DNA from: Xanthostigma xanthostigma
Lineage: Eukaryota > Arthropoda > Insecta > Raphidioptera > Raphidiidae
DNA: 64,000 nt
Assembly: GCA_963575645.1 (NCBI GenBank)
Contig: OY754465.1
Coordinates: forward strand, 29,957,501 to 30,021,500
Reading direction: 5' to 3'
In this document: one piece after another, positions 8,788 to 20,995 of the stretch
Layout of the letters: each line of letters opens with the position of its first letter
Position numbering within the stretch: position 1 is the stretch's first letter
Notes under the pieces: generated by a model
Seen by the model: only the letters and a program-made list of their open reading frames with translations
What the model was told of the DNA's origin: nothing
Databases searched by the model: none
Position numbers and translations under genes: made by a program

Positions 8788-11757
8788 CTACACAAAATCA
8801 TTCACACTATAAAAAGATTTAGTAATTAAAAATTCTTTCAAATTTTTGCAGAAAATTTTAAAATTTCTCTCTTGTCTTAACATTACTGGCAGCCTGTTAA
8901 AAAAAATAGTCCCAGAACACTGAGGAGAAGATGTAAAAAAAGTTGATTTATATTTTTCAATACGGAGCATCGAGCCATCTCTCGTATTATAATTATGAAC
9001 ATCTGAGTTCACAGTGTATCTGTGGCTATTCTTTTTAACACCTACCAGTAATTTATACAAATATAAACATGGTACAGTTAAAATCTTATTTTCTATAAAA
9101 CTATTTTTACAGGTCTGTCTGTAATCCAAATTAAAAATTAGTCTAATAATTCGTTTTTGTAAAATTAAAACTCTATGGGAATGACGAGAACGACCCCATA
9201 AAACAATATCATAGCTTATGTTAGAATAAACTAATGCATAGTATATGTTAATTAGTTGTTTAATCGTTAAAATTCTCTTAACATTTTTTAGGATATAATA
9301 TGCACTATTTAACTTTTTACATACGTGATCTACATGAAGTTCGAAAGATAGTTGTTGATCTAACATTAAGCCTAAAAACTTACAATATGTTGCAATAGTG
9401 AGTAAAGCGCCATTGAGGCTGATCCTAAGATTAGGTATAACTTTTCGTTTGTGATATTGCACGCAAGTTGTTTTTTCATAGTTTAGCACTAGTCCATTTT
9501 TGAAACACCAGTTGGAAAATTGTTTAAGTACTTGGTCAATCTTATCTTTGAGTTCTGAAGCAGTCATTGCATTTATAATTATAGATGAATCATCTGCAAA
9601 TAATACTACTTTTCCAGTGTTTATATTCTCAGGTAGGTCGTTTATAAATATAGAAAATAAGAGAGGACCTAGCACTGAACCTTGGGGCACTCCTAATGAG
9701 ATATCATGCTGACCTGATATAGATCCATTCACAGATACAACTAATTTTCTATTTGTTATGTAAGAAAAAATCCATTTATTTAGGCTACCACGTATTCCTA
9801 AGCTGTCAAGTTTTTCTATTAAAAAATGAGGATTGATACAATCAAAGGCCCGAGTTAAGTCAAAAAATAGACCAGCAACAAAATAGTTATTATCTAGTTG
9901 AAGATTTATAAAGTCAACAAGCTCTATAGCTGCTGTTTCAGTAGATCTGTTTGTTCTAAAGCCATGTTGGCATTTAGACAGTAAATTAAATTTTTCTAGA
10001 TAATTATATATGATTTTATAAACTATTTTCTCAATTATTTTTGAAAATATAGACAAGAGTGATACCGGTCTGTAATTGACTATTTCTTGCTGATCATTTT
10101 TCTTATATAATGGTAAAACAAGACTTGTTTTAAGTGCATCAGGAAATACTCCAGAACTCAAAGATAAATTAAACAAGTAGCATAGCGGTTTTATAATATA
10201 ATGAAGGCACTCTTTAATAACTGAAATTGGAACATCATCTAAACCACAAGATTTTTTATTAGGTAGAGCGAATACTACATCAGTTATATCATTTTCCGTT
10301 ATTTCAGGTACAAACAGTGAGTTAATACAATTATTAGATTTTGTACAAGTGTCTGACAGACAATTATTAAACTGTGAACTAACAACCTCATTTGCAATAT
10401 TCGAAAAATAATTAGCAAATACATTGGCAACTTCCGAATCACTATCAATTAAAACATTGTTATGTCTAATGAGAAACTTATTAATGCTAGATTTGTTTTT
10501 ACAATTTGTTTTTTCATTTACAACATTCCATAGTTCTTTTGTAACGTTATTAGATTTTGTAATTTTATTTTGATAGTATAATCTTTTCGCTAAATTAATA
10601 TTAGTGTTATGCAATTTCTTCTGTTCTTTGTAAAAGTTATCAAAATTTGGATCATTAATCTTACCTTTTAGCCAGAACAATTGTTTTAATTGTTGAGATT
10701 CTGCAAGTACATCATCAGTAATCCAGTCATTCCTTAGAGTTTTAAATTTAGATGCTATAAAAGTTTTCCTAGGAAAACTACATTCGAAATAAAATTTGAA
10801 AATTGATAAAAAGTCCTTAAAACATTCATTTATATCTGAATATGTATAAATGCTCGACCAGTCAACGTTATAAAGAAGCATACAAAAATATATTATGTTT
10901 TCATGTGTGAACTGCCTTTTAGTTATGTAGTCTTTGCTTTGTAATTCTGAATCTGAATCATTACATACAGATAACAGACAAATTTGTGCACTGTGATCTG
11001 ACAAACCAGGATCGATAATGCTGCACTGTGTATCCGAATCTATATTAGTTACCAGATAATCTAATCCACTATTTAAACGTGTAGGCATATTTAGTTTTAG
11101 TTCTAGTTTATAGCTGAAGAATAAGTCATATAATAGTTTTCTATTAGTTGTGTCAACCATAAAATTAACATTCAGATCACCACACAAAACAACGGTATGA
11201 TGTCGCTCTGAAACATAATTTAAAACGTTATTTAGACTCTCTAAGAAACTATTAAAGGTATCTTTGTTACTTCTGTATACACACAAAATGCACACAGCAA
11301 CATTGCTAACAGTCAAAGTAATTGCTGCGCATTCAAAAGTAAATTCAGAACAATGTTTCTTTACATAGCTGAGTTCTTTAGAGATTAAACCTTTCTTAAC
11401 AAAAATAGCAACACCTCCATGAATGTGTGTTGATCTGAAATACTGAGCAGCATTATAATAATTATCGATTTGGGTACTCACAGTTGAAGCAGAGTTAAGC
11501 CAAGTTTCAGACAGACAAATGCAGTCAGGCTGTTCCTGTTTTAAAAAAACTTCTACTTGTGCAACTTTATTGGACAAGCATTGTATATTTACATGTATTA
11601 ATTTAAATTTTATTAAATTTAGACTTTTCGGTTGTCGGGATTCATTTAATGAGAGTCCATCTGGGTGTGAATGAAGCACTGAATATGTTTCATTAGTTCG
11701 ATGTTTCGATTCCTGTTTGAGGTTAATGTTTATTTGTGAGCTGTTCTGCATTTTCAT
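8788..11757 (-). CDS. LINE ORF2: APE endonuclease and reverse transcriptase (989 aa)
   Basis: This enzyme nicks target DNA and copies the element RNA at the nick. An N-terminal exonuclease-endonuclease-phosphatase domain (about 50-260) shows N57, SETW with E84, GDLN with D194 and N196, and SDHS with D254 and H255. The RT (about 540-800) shows NYRPVSLL near 561, HGFR near 598, FFDLTRAFD with D633, GVPQGSVLGPLLF near 689, and the catalytic FADD at 720-723. A C-terminal region with YDIVLWG near 849 follows the usual Jockey/CR1 pattern. No RNase H domain is seen. The start overlaps the end of ORF1 by 35 nt in another frame, which suggests reinitiation or a coupled start. Met1 and Met3 are both possible starts. 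No stops or frameshifts are seen, so it is likely intact. Confidence 0.95.
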   Translation of the reverse strand: MKMQNSSQININLKQESKHRTNETYSVLHSHPDGLSLNESRQPKSLNLIKFKLIHVNIQCLSNKVAQVEVFLKQEQPDCICLSETWLNSASTVSTQIDNYYNAAQYFRSTHIHGGVAIFVKKGLISKELSYVKKHCSEFTFECAAITLTVSNVAVCILCVYRSNKDTFNSFLESLNNVLNYVSERHHTVVLCGDLNVNFMVDTTNRKLLYDLFFSYKLELKLNMPTRLNSGLDYLVTNIDSDTQCSIIDPGLSDHSAQICLLSVCNDSDSELQSKDYITKRQFTHENIIYFCMLLYNVDWSSIYTYSDINECFKDFLSIFKFYFECSFPRKTFIASKFKTLRNDWITDDVLAESQQLKQLFWLKGKINDPNFDNFYKEQKKLHNTNINLAKRLYYQNKITKSNNVTKELWNVVNEKTNCKNKSSINKFLIRHNNVLIDSDSEVANVFANYFSNIANEVVSSQFNNCLSDTCTKSNNCINSLFVPEITENDITDVVFALPNKKSCGLDDVPISVIKECLHYIIKPLCYLFNLSLSSGVFPDALKTSLVLPLYKKNDQQEIVNYRPVSLLSIFSKIIEKIVYKIIYNYLEKFNLLSKCQHGFRTNRSTETAAIELVDFINLQLDNNYFVAGLFFDLTRAFDCINPHFLIEKLDSLGIRGSLNKWIFSYITNRKLVVSVNGSISGQHDISLGVPQGSVLGPLLFSIFINDLPENINTGKVVLFADDSSIIINAMTASELKDKIDQVLKQFSNWCFKNGLVLNYEKTTCVQYHKRKVIPNLRISLNGALLTIATYCKFLGLMLDQQLSFELHVDHVCKKLNSAYYILKNVKRILTIKQLINIYYALVYSNISYDIVLWGRSRHSHRVLILQKRIIRLIFNLDYRQTCKNSFIENKILTVPCLYLYKLLVGVKKNSHRYTVNSDVHNYNTRDGSMLRIEKYKSTFFTSSPQCSGTIFFNRLPVMLRQERNFKIFCKNLKEFLITKSFYSVNDFV

Positions 11758-12733
11758 GTCTTTGGAATCTCCGAAAAAAATAACGGCCTATTTGAACACC
11801 TTCTGGCCAAAAAGCCGATTCTTCCAGTGCTTCCTTCAGCGAAAAATTTGCTCCTACTTTAAAACATGAGTTGATTCCTTTTGTAGGCAACTTTTCACAC
11901 TCAAATTCTTGATTCGGTATTTTTTTATTCAAATATGCCTTGACATCCTCTACTGAAACCTTTGGGTTAACTTTACTTACAAAGAACCACGCTTTTCTAT
12001 CTGCAGCAATAAATTCTTCAGAATTTTTGCTAGTACCAACTAATTGAGTTTTATTTTTACTTCTCCTTCTAATGACAGGTATAAAGTCATCTTTTGTTTC
12101 ACCATTATCTACAGTATTATCTTCCTTATTATCCTTATTATTTTCGTTATTTTCCGAAGGTTCTTGTTTGTTGTTTACATCTTGTTTACGTAAACTGCGT
12201 GTTACCATCCGATTATGATTTTGCGTAATTACAGGAGACTGCCCCATCTGTGTATTAATTGGTTTAGCTCTGTCAACTGTCGATAAAGTAGAGCTACCAT
12301 CTGATTTAGCTATATCGAGTTGTTTAGTTGATAAATCAGTTTTCTTTTTTTGAGTTTCCTTAATAACATTTTTTTCGATAGCATTTTTCAGGTTATTTAT
12401 AATTTTTTCTTGATTTTCCATTTTCTGGTTTTGTTTTATTATCAGGTTTAGGCAATTTGCCAACTCACCTTGCATTTCAGCAATTTTTTTTAATATCACT
12501 TTTTCATCACTGTCTTTATCAAACGCCTCACTATTAGTACAGCCGTTACAGAACCATTTACAATTTTTATTGCTTTCAATAAATTTAATTTCACTCGGTT
12601 TATACGAACTACATTCTATATGGATAAATTTATCACATTTAGTAGTATTGCACTGCAGAATTTGAGTGTTATTTTTAATATTTTTATCAAGCTTACATAC
12701 ATCACATGTTGCTTGGTCCGCCATATTAGACAA
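11723..12733 (-). CDS. LINE ORF1: PHD-finger RNA-binding-type protein (336 aa)
   Basis: Probable nucleic-acid-binding partner of the element RNA. An N-terminal PHD finger has C10, C13, C28, C33, H38, C41, C62 and C65 (Cys4-His-Cys3), with W60 two residues before the seventh zinc ligand as in true PHD fingers. Residues about 75-125 are charged and heptad-like, probably a coiled coil. Residues about 130-240 are low-complexity, rich in N, K, D and E. Residues about 247-325 (KAWFFVSKVNP to FFRRF) resemble the RRM-like end of insect CR1/Jockey ORF1 proteins. No CCHC knuckles are present. PHD fingers often read histone H3 tails, and a role in chromatin targeting is inference only. The stop lies inside the start of ORF2. 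Confidence 0.92.
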   Translation of the reverse strand: MSNMADQATCDVCKLDKNIKNNTQILQCNTTKCDKFIHIECSSYKPSEIKFIESNKNCKWFCNGCTNSEAFDKDSDEKVILKKIAEMQGELANCLNLIIKQNQKMENQEKIINNLKNAIEKNVIKETQKKKTDLSTKQLDIAKSDGSSTLSTVDRAKPINTQMGQSPVITQNHNRMVTRSLRKQDVNNKQEPSENNENNKDNKEDNTVDNGETKDDFIPVIRRRSKNKTQLVGTSKNSEEFIAADRKAWFFVSKVNPKVSVEDVKAYLNKKIPNQEFECEKLPTKGINSCFKVGANFSLKEALEESAFWPEGVQIGRYFFRRFQRHENAEQLTNKH

Positions 12734-12935
12734 TACTAAAACTCGATTTTGAACCTTAAGGCCCCTTAAAAAGGTCTAAAAGGGTTCAGAGTTGAATAAA
12801 TCTTAATTTGAATTCCGTTCTTGATACTTTTTTTCGGGGTGAAAGTATACGTAGCAGAATGGTAACCACCAAAGGCCACAGTATTGAAAAAACGAAAACC
12901 ATGACACGTATCTGTCAGGAATTGAGATGTCGCTG
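12734..12935 (-). other. 5' untranslated region and probable internal promoter of the LINE
   Basis: About 200 bp between the satellite junction and the ORF1 ATG. It is not satellite-like and is less AT-rich than the array. LINEs of this type transcribe from a promoter inside their own 5' UTR (family knowledge), but no specific promoter motif was recognised. Its presence argues against the usual 5' truncation, though full length can be confirmed only against other copies. Confidence 0.75.
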
Positions 12936-13618
12936 TAACATTTAGGTTTGGATCATTCTCTCATAAGAAAATGCAAACTGCATATTAACCATTCTTTTAA
13001 CGCTACAAGCAGTTTTTACATGCTTTATGACAATTAGGGGCAAATGAGTCCTTAAAGGCAAAATTGCTTTATTTCATGAAGGTAAGTCTATTTACACTAT
13101 AACATTCAGTTTTGGATCATTCTCTCATAAGAAAATGGAAACTGCATATTAACTATTATTTTAACGCTGACAAGCAGTTTTTACATGCTTTATGACAATT
13201 AGGTGCAAATGAGTCTTTATAGGCAAAATTGCTTTTTTTCATGAGGGTAAGTCTATTTACACTATAACATTCAGGTTTGGATCATTCTCTCATAAGAAAA
13301 TGCAAACTGCATATTTACTATCATTTTAACGCATACAAGCAGTTTTTACATGCTTTATGACAATTAGGTGCAAATGAGTCTTTATAGGCAAAATTGCTTT
13401 ATTTCATGAGGGTAAGTCTATTTACACTATAACATTCAGGTTTGGATCATTTTCTCATAATAAAATGCAAACTGCATATAAACCATTATTTTAACGCAGA
13501 CAAGCAGTTTTTACATGGTTTACGACAATTAGGTGCAAATGAGTCCTTATAGGCAAAATTGCTTTATTTCATGAGGGTAAGTCTATTTACACTATAACAT
13601 TCAGGTTTAGATCATTCT

Positions 13619-14607
13619 CTCATAAGAAAATGCAAACTGCATATTTACTATCATTTTAACGCATACAAGCAGTTTTTACATGCTTTATGACAATTAGGTG
13701 CAAATGAGTCCTTATAGGCAAAATTGCTTTATTTTACAAAGGTAAGTCTATTTACACTATAACATTCAGGTTTGGATAATTCTCTCATAAGAAAATGCAA
13801 ACTGCATATTAACCATTATTTTAACGCAGACAAGCAGTTTTTACATGCTTCACGACAATTGCGTGCAAATGAGTCCTTATAAGCAAAATTGCTTTATTTT
13901 ACAAAGGTAAGTCTATTTTCACTATAACATTCAGGTTTGGATCATTCTCTCATAAGACAATGCAAACTGCATATTAACCATTATTTTAACGCATACAAGC
14001 AGTTTTTACATGCTTTATGACAATAAGGGGCAAATGAGTCCTATAGGCAAAATTGCTTTATTTCATGAAGGTTAGTCTATTTACACTATAACATTCAGGT
14101 TTGGATCATTCTCTCATAAGAAAATGGAAACTGCATATTAACTATTATTTTAACGCTGACAAGCAGTTTTTACATGCTTTATGACAATTAGGGGCAAATG
14201 AGTCCTTATAGGCAAAATTGCTTTATTTCATGAAGGTAAGTCTATTTACACTATAACATTCAGGTTTGGATCATTCTCTCATAAGAAAATGCAAACTGCA
14301 TATTAACCATTATTTTAACGCAGACAAGCAGTTTTTACATGCTTCACGACAATTGCGTGCAAATGAGTCCTTATAGGCAAAATTGCTTTATTTTACAAAG
14401 GTAAGTCTATTTACACTATAACATTCAGGTTTAGATCATTCTCTCATAAGAAAATTCAAACTGCATATTGACCATTATTTAAACGCAGACAAGCAGTTAT
14501 TACAAGCTTTACGACAATTAGGTGCAAATGAGTCTTTATAGGCAAAATTGCTTTATTTTATGAGGGTAAGTCTATTTACACTATAACATTCAGGTTTAGA
14601 TCATTCT
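13619..14607 (+). repeat. Higher-order repeat hexamer A-F, copy 2
   Basis: The same order of six diagnostic monomers as 661-1648. A (gtttagatcat then tttactatc) starts at 13619, B follows ggataattc near 13775, then C, D (aatggaaactgc near 14125), E (ttcacgacaattgcg near 14346) and F (aaaattcaaactgc near 14451). It is one base short because C has gtcctatagg. It is followed directly by another A-B-C-D-F run from 14608 in which E is missing. Confidence 0.85.
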
Positions 14608-17575
14608 CTCATAAGAAAATGCAAACTGCATATTTACTATCATTTTAACGCATACAAGCAGTTTTTACATGCTTTATGACAATTAGGTGCAAATGAGTCC
14701 TTATAGGCAAAATTGCTTTATTTTACAAAGGTAAGTCTATTTACACTATAACATTCAGGTTTGGATAATTCTCTCATAAGAAAATGCAAACTGCATATTA
14801 ACCATTATTTTAACGCAGACAAGCAGTTTTTACATGCTTCACGACAATTGCGTGCAAATGAGTCCTTATAGGCAAAATTGCTTTATTTTACAAAGGTAAG
14901 TCTATTTTCACTATAACATTCAGGTTTGGATCATTCTCTCATAAGAAAATGCAAACTGCATATTAACCATTATTTTAACGCATACAAGCAGTTTTTACAT
15001 GCTTTATGACAATTAGGGGCAAATGAGTCCTTATAGGCAAAATTGCTTTATTTCATGAAGGTAAGTCTATTTACACTATAACATTCAGGTTTGGATCATT
15101 CTCTCATAAGAAAATGGAAACTGCATATTAACTATTATTTTAACGCTGACAAGCCGTTTTTCATGCTTTATGACAATTAGGGGCAAATGAGTCCTTATAG
15201 GCAAAATTGCTTTATTTCATGTAGGTAAGTCTATTTACACTATAACATTCAGGTTTGGATCATTCTCTCATAAGAAAATTCAAACTGCATGTTAACCATT
15301 ATTTTAACGCAGACAAGCAGTTATTACAAGCTTTACGACAATTAGGTGCAAATGAGTCTTTATAGGCAAAATTGCTTTATTTCATGAGGGTAAGTCTATT
15401 TACACTATAACATTCAGGTTTGGATCATTCTCTCATAAGAAAATGCAAACTGCATATTAACCATTATTTTAACGCTACAAGCAGTTTTTACATGCTTTAT
15501 GACAATTAGGGGCAAATGAGTCCTTATAGGCAAAATTGCTTTATTTCATGAAGGTAAGTCTATTTACACTATAACATTCAGGTTTGGATCATTCTCTCAT
15601 ATAAAATGCAAACTGCATATTAACCATTATTTTAACGCTGACAAGCAGTTTTCACATGCTTTATGACAATTAGGTGCAAATGAGTCTTTATAGGCAAAAT
15701 TGCTTTATTTCATGAGGGTAAGTCTATTTACACTATAACATTCAGGTTTGGATCATTCTCTTATAAGAAAATGCAAACTGCATATTTACTATCATTTTAA
15801 CGCATACAAGCAGTTTTTACATGCATTATGACAATTAGGTGCAAATGAGTCTTTATAGGCAAAATTGCTTTATTTCATAAGGGTAAGTCTATTTACACTA
15901 TAACATTCAGGTTTGGAATATTTTCTCATAAGAAAATGCAAACTGCATATAAACCATTATTTTAACGCAGACAAGCAGTTTTTACATGGTTTACGACAAT
16001 TAGGTGCAAATGAGTCCTTATGGGCAAAATTGCTTTATTTCATGAGGGTAAGTCTATTTACACTATAACATTCAGGTTTAGATCATTCTCTCATAAGAAA
16101 ATGCAAACTGCATATTTACTATCATTTTAACGCATACAAGCAGTTTTTACATGCTTTATGACAATTAGGTGCAAATGAGTCCTTATAGGCAAAATTGCTT
16201 TATTTTACAAAGGTAAGTCTATTTACACTTTAACATTCAGGTTTGGATAATTCTCTCATAAGAAAATGCAAACTGCATATTAACCATTATTTTAACGCAG
16301 ACAAGCAGTTTTTACATGCTTCACGACAATTAGGTGCAAATGAGTCCTTATAGGCAAAATTGCTTTATTTCATGAGGGTAAGTCTATTTATACTATTACA
16401 TTCAGGTTTGGATCATTCTCTCATAAGAAAATGCAAACTGCATATTTACTATCATTTTTACGCAGACAAGTAGTTTTTACATGCTTTACGACAATTAGGT
16501 GCGAATGAGTCCTTAGAAGCAAAATTACTTTATTTTACAAAGGCAAGTCTATTTACACTATAACATTCAGGTTTGGATCATTCTCTCATAAGAAAATGCA
16601 AACTGCACATTTACTATTATTTTAACGCAGACAAGCAGTTTTTACATGCTTAACGACAATTAGGTGCAAATTAGTCCTTATAGGCAAAATTGCTTTATTT
16701 CATGAAGGTTAGTCTATTTACACTATAACATTCGGGTGTGGATCATTCTCTCATAAGAAAATGCAAACTGCATATTAACCTTTATTTTAACGCATACTAG
16801 CAGTTTTTACATGCTTTATGACAATTAGGGGCAAATGAGTCCTTATAGGCAAAATTGCTTTATTTCATTAAGGTAAGTCTATTTACACTATTACATTCAG
16901 GTTTGGATCATTCTCTCATAAGAAAATGCAAACTGCATATTAACCATTATTTTAACGCATACAAGAAGTTTTTACATGCTTTATGTCAATAAGGGGCAAA
17001 TGAGTCCTTATAGGCAAAATTGCTTTATTTCATGAAGGTAAGTCTATTTACACTATACCATTCAGGTTTGGATCATTCTCTCATAAGAAAATGCAAACTG
17101 CATATTAACCATTATTTTAACGCAGACAAGCAGTTTTTACATGCTTCACGACAATTGCGTGCAAATGAGTCCTTATAGGCAAAATTGCTTTATTTTACAA
17201 AGTTAAGTCTATTTACACTATAACATTCAGGTTTGGATCATTCTCTCGTAAGAAAATTCAAACTGCATATTAACCATTATTTAAACGCAGACAAGCAGTT
17301 ATTACAAGCTTTACGACAATTAGGTGCAAAATGAGTCTTTATAGGCAAAATTGCTTTATTTCATGAGGGTAAGTCTATTTACACTATAACATTTAGGTTT
17401 GGATCATTCTCTCATAAGAAAATGCAAACTGCATATTAACCATTATTTTAACGCAGACAAGCAGTTTTTACATGGTTTACGACAATTAGGTGCAAATGAG
17501 TCCTTATAGGCAAAATTGCTTTATTTCATGAGGGTAAGTCTATTTACACTATAACATTCAGGTTTAGATCATTCT

Positions 17576-18565
17576 CTCATAAGAAAATGCAAACTGCATA
17601 TTTACTATCATTTTAACGCATACAAGCAGTTTTTACATGCTTTATGACAATTAGGTGCAAATGAGTCCTTATAGGCAAAATTGCTTTATTTTACAAAGGT
17701 AAGTCTATTTACACTATAACATTCAGGTTTGGATAATTCTCTCATAAGAAAATGCAAACTGCATATTAACCATTATTTTAACGCAGACAAGCAGTTTTTA
17801 CATGCTTCACGACAATTGCGTGCAAATGAGTCCTTATAGGCAAAATTGCTTTATTTTACAAAGGTTAGTCTATTTTCACTATAACATTCAGGTTTGGATC
17901 ATTCTCTCATAAGAAAATGCAAACTGCATATTAACCATTATTTTAACGCATACAAGCAGTTTTTACATGCTTTATGACAATTAGGGGCAAATGAGTCCTT
18001 ATAGGCAAAATTGCTTTATTTCATGAAGGTAAGTCTATTTACACTATAACATTCAGGTTTGGATCATTCTCTCATAAGAAAATGGAAACTGCATATTAAC
18101 TATTATTTTAACGCTGACAAGCCGTTTTTACATGCTTTATGACAATTAGGGGCAAATGAGTCCTTATAGGCAAAATTGCTTTATTTCATGTAGGTAAGTC
18201 TATTTACACTATAACATTCAGGTTTGGATCATTCTCTCATAAGAAAATGCAAACTGCATATTAACCATTATTTTAACGCAGGCAAGCAGTTTTTACATGC
18301 TTCACGACAATTGCGTGCAAATGAGTCCTTATATGCAAAATTGCTTTATTTTACAAAGGTAAGTCTATTTACACTATAACATTCAGGTTTGGATCATTCT
18401 CTCATAAGAAAATTCAAACTGCACATTTACTATCATTTTAACGCAGACAAGCAGTTTTTACATGCTTTACGACAATTAGGTGCAAATTAGTCCTTATAGG
18501 CAAAATTACTTTGTTTCATGAAGGTAAGTCTATTTACACTATAACATTCGGGTGTGGATCATTCT
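17576..18565 (+). repeat. Higher-order repeat hexamer A-F, copy with recombinant F
   Basis: The A-B-C-D-E order is as elsewhere. The sixth monomer begins like F (aaaattcaaactgca) and then switches to the catttactatc type with gcaaattagtcc, a chimeric monomer consistent with exchange or gene conversion within the monomer. The length is 990 bp. Confidence 0.75.
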
Positions 18566-19833
18566 CTCATAAAAAAATGCAAACTGCATATTAACCTTTA
18601 TTTTAACGCATACTAGCAGTTTTTACATGCTTTATGACAATTAGGGGCAAATGAGTCCTTATAGGCAAAATTGCTTTATTTCATTAAGGTAAGTCTATTT
18701 ACACTATAACATTCAGGTTTGGATCATTCTCTCATAAGAAAATACAAACTGCATATTAACCATTATTTTAACACATACAAGCAGTTTTTACATGCTTTAT
18801 GACAATAAGGGGCAAATGAGTCCTTATAGGCAAAATTGCTTTATTTCATGAAGGTAAGTCTATTAACACTATAACATTCAGGTTTGGATCATTCTCTCAT
18901 AAGAAAATGGAAACTGCATATTAACTATTATTTTAACGCTGACAAGCAGTTTTTACATGCTTTATGACAATTAGGGGCAAATGAGTCCTTATAGGCAAAA
19001 TTGCTTTATTTCATGAAGGTAAGTCTATTTACACTATACCATTCAGGATTGGATCATTCTCTCATAAGAAAATGCAAACTGCATATTAACCATTATTTTA
19101 ACGCAGACAAGCAGTTTTTACATGCTTCACGACAATTGCGTGCAAATGAGTCCTTATAGGCAAAATTGCTTTATTTTACAAAGGTAAGTCTATTTTCACT
19201 ATAACATTCAGGTTTGGATCATTCTCTCATAAGAAAATGCAAACTGCATATTAACCATTATTTTAACGCATACAAGCAGTTTTTACATGCTTTATGACAA
19301 TTAGGGGCAAATGAGTCCTTATAGGCAAAATTGCTTTATTTCATGAAGGTAAGTCTATTTACACTATAACATTCAGATTTGGATGATTCTCTCATAAGAA
19401 AATGGAAACTGCATATTAACTATTATTTTAACGCTGACAAGCCGTTTTTACATGCTTTATGACAATTAGGGGCAAATGAGTCCTTATAGGCAAAATTGCT
19501 TTATTTCATGAGGGTAAGTTTATTTACACTATAACATTTAGGTTTGGATCATTCTCTCATAAGAAAATGCAAACTGCATATAAACCATTATATTAACGCA
19601 GACAAGCAGTTTTTACATGGTTTACGACAATTAAGTGCAAATGAGTCCTTATAGGCAAAATTGCTTTATTTCATGAGCGCTAAGTCTATTTACACTATAA
19701 CATTCAGGTTTAGATCATTCTCTCATAAGAAAATGCAAACTGCATATTTACTATCATTTTAACGCATACAAGCAGTTTTTACATGCTTTATGACAATTAG
19801 GTGCAAATGAGTCCTTATAGGCAAAATTGCTTT

Positions 19834-20995
19834 ATTTTACAAAGGTAAGTCTATTTACACTATAACATGCAGGTTTGGATAATTCTCTCATAAGAAAATG
19901 CAAACTGCATATTAACCATTATTTTAACGCAGACAAGCAGTTTTTACATGCTTCACGACAATTGCGTGCAACCGAGTCCTTATAGGCAAAATTGCTTTAT
20001 TTTACAAAGGTAAGTCTATTTTCACTATAACATTCAGGTTTGGATCATTCTCTCATAAGAAAATGCAAACTGCATATTAACCATTATTTTAACGCATAAA
20101 AGCAGTTTTTACATGCTTTATGACAATTAGGGGCAAATGAGTCCTTATAGGCAAAATTGCTTTATTTCATGAAGGTAAGTCTATTTACACTATAACATTC
20201 AGATTTGGATGATTCTCTCATAAGAAAATGGAAACTGCATATTAACTATTATTTTAACGCTGACAAGCCGTTTTTACATGCTTTATGACAATTAGGGGCA
20301 AATGAGTCCTTATAGGCAAAATTGCTTTATTTCATGTAGGTAAGTCTATTTACACTATAACATTCAGGTTTGGATCATTCTCTCATAAGAAAATGCAAAC
20401 TGCATATTAACCATTATTTTAACGCAGACAAGCAGTTTTTACATGCTTCACGACAATTGCGTGCAAATGAGTCCTTATAGGCAAAATTGCTTTATTTTAC
20501 AAAGGTAAGTCTATTTACACTATAACATGCAGGTTTGGATAATTCTCTCATAAGAAAATGCAAACTGCATATTAACCATTATTTTAACGCAGACAAGCAG
20601 TTTTTACATGCTTCACGACAATTGCGTGCAACCGAGTCCTTATAGGCAAAATTGCTTTATTTTACAAAGGTAAGTCTATTTTCACTATAACATTCAGGTT
20701 TGGATCATTCTCTCATAAGAAAATGCAAACTGCATATTAACCATTATTTTAACGCATACAAGCAGTTTTTACATGCTTTATGACAATTAGGGGCAAATGA
20801 GTCCTTATAGGCAAAATTGCTTTATTTCATGAAGGTAAGTCTATTTACACTATAACATTCAGATTTGGATGATTCTCTCATAAGAAAATGGAAACTGCAT
20901 ATTAACTATTATTTTAACGCTGACAAGCCGTTTTTACATGCTTTATGACAATTAGGGGCAAATGAGTCCTTATAGGCAAAATTGCTTTATTTCAT
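19834..20995 (+). repeat. Tandem 660-bp (4-monomer) duplication
   Basis: The private variants ataacatgcaggtttgg (19865 and 20525) and tgcaaccgagtcc (both 660 bp apart) occur twice, together with the intervening agatttggatgattc and gacaagccgttt monomers. The second copy diverges at about 20995 (tgaagg against tgtagg). A further agatttggatgattc monomer lies 990 bp on, at 21851, and an earlier one 826 bp before, at 19375. Confidence 0.85.

Larger units (their letters stand above)
8670..12935 (-). mobile_element. Full-length-looking non-LTR retrotransposon, CR1/Jockey type
   Basis: About 4.27 kb inserted in satellite, read right to left: 5' UTR (about 200 bp), ORF1 with PHD finger, overlapping ORF2 with APE-type endonuclease and RT, a 3' UTR of about 118 bp and a pentanucleotide tail. 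Satellite stops after cactata on the left and resumes with taacatttagg on the right. The target cactataacatt is thus rebuilt with at most a 2-bp (ta) overlap, so there is little or no target duplication and no deletion. Both ORFs are open. The PHD-finger ORF1, the APE endonuclease and the tail without poly(A) point to the CR1 group. The exact clade needs an RT tree. Confidence 0.94.

Noticed and set aside
9500..9712. A 70-codon + strand frame inside the LINE
   Set aside because: Antisense shadow of the reverse transcriptase domain of ORF2.
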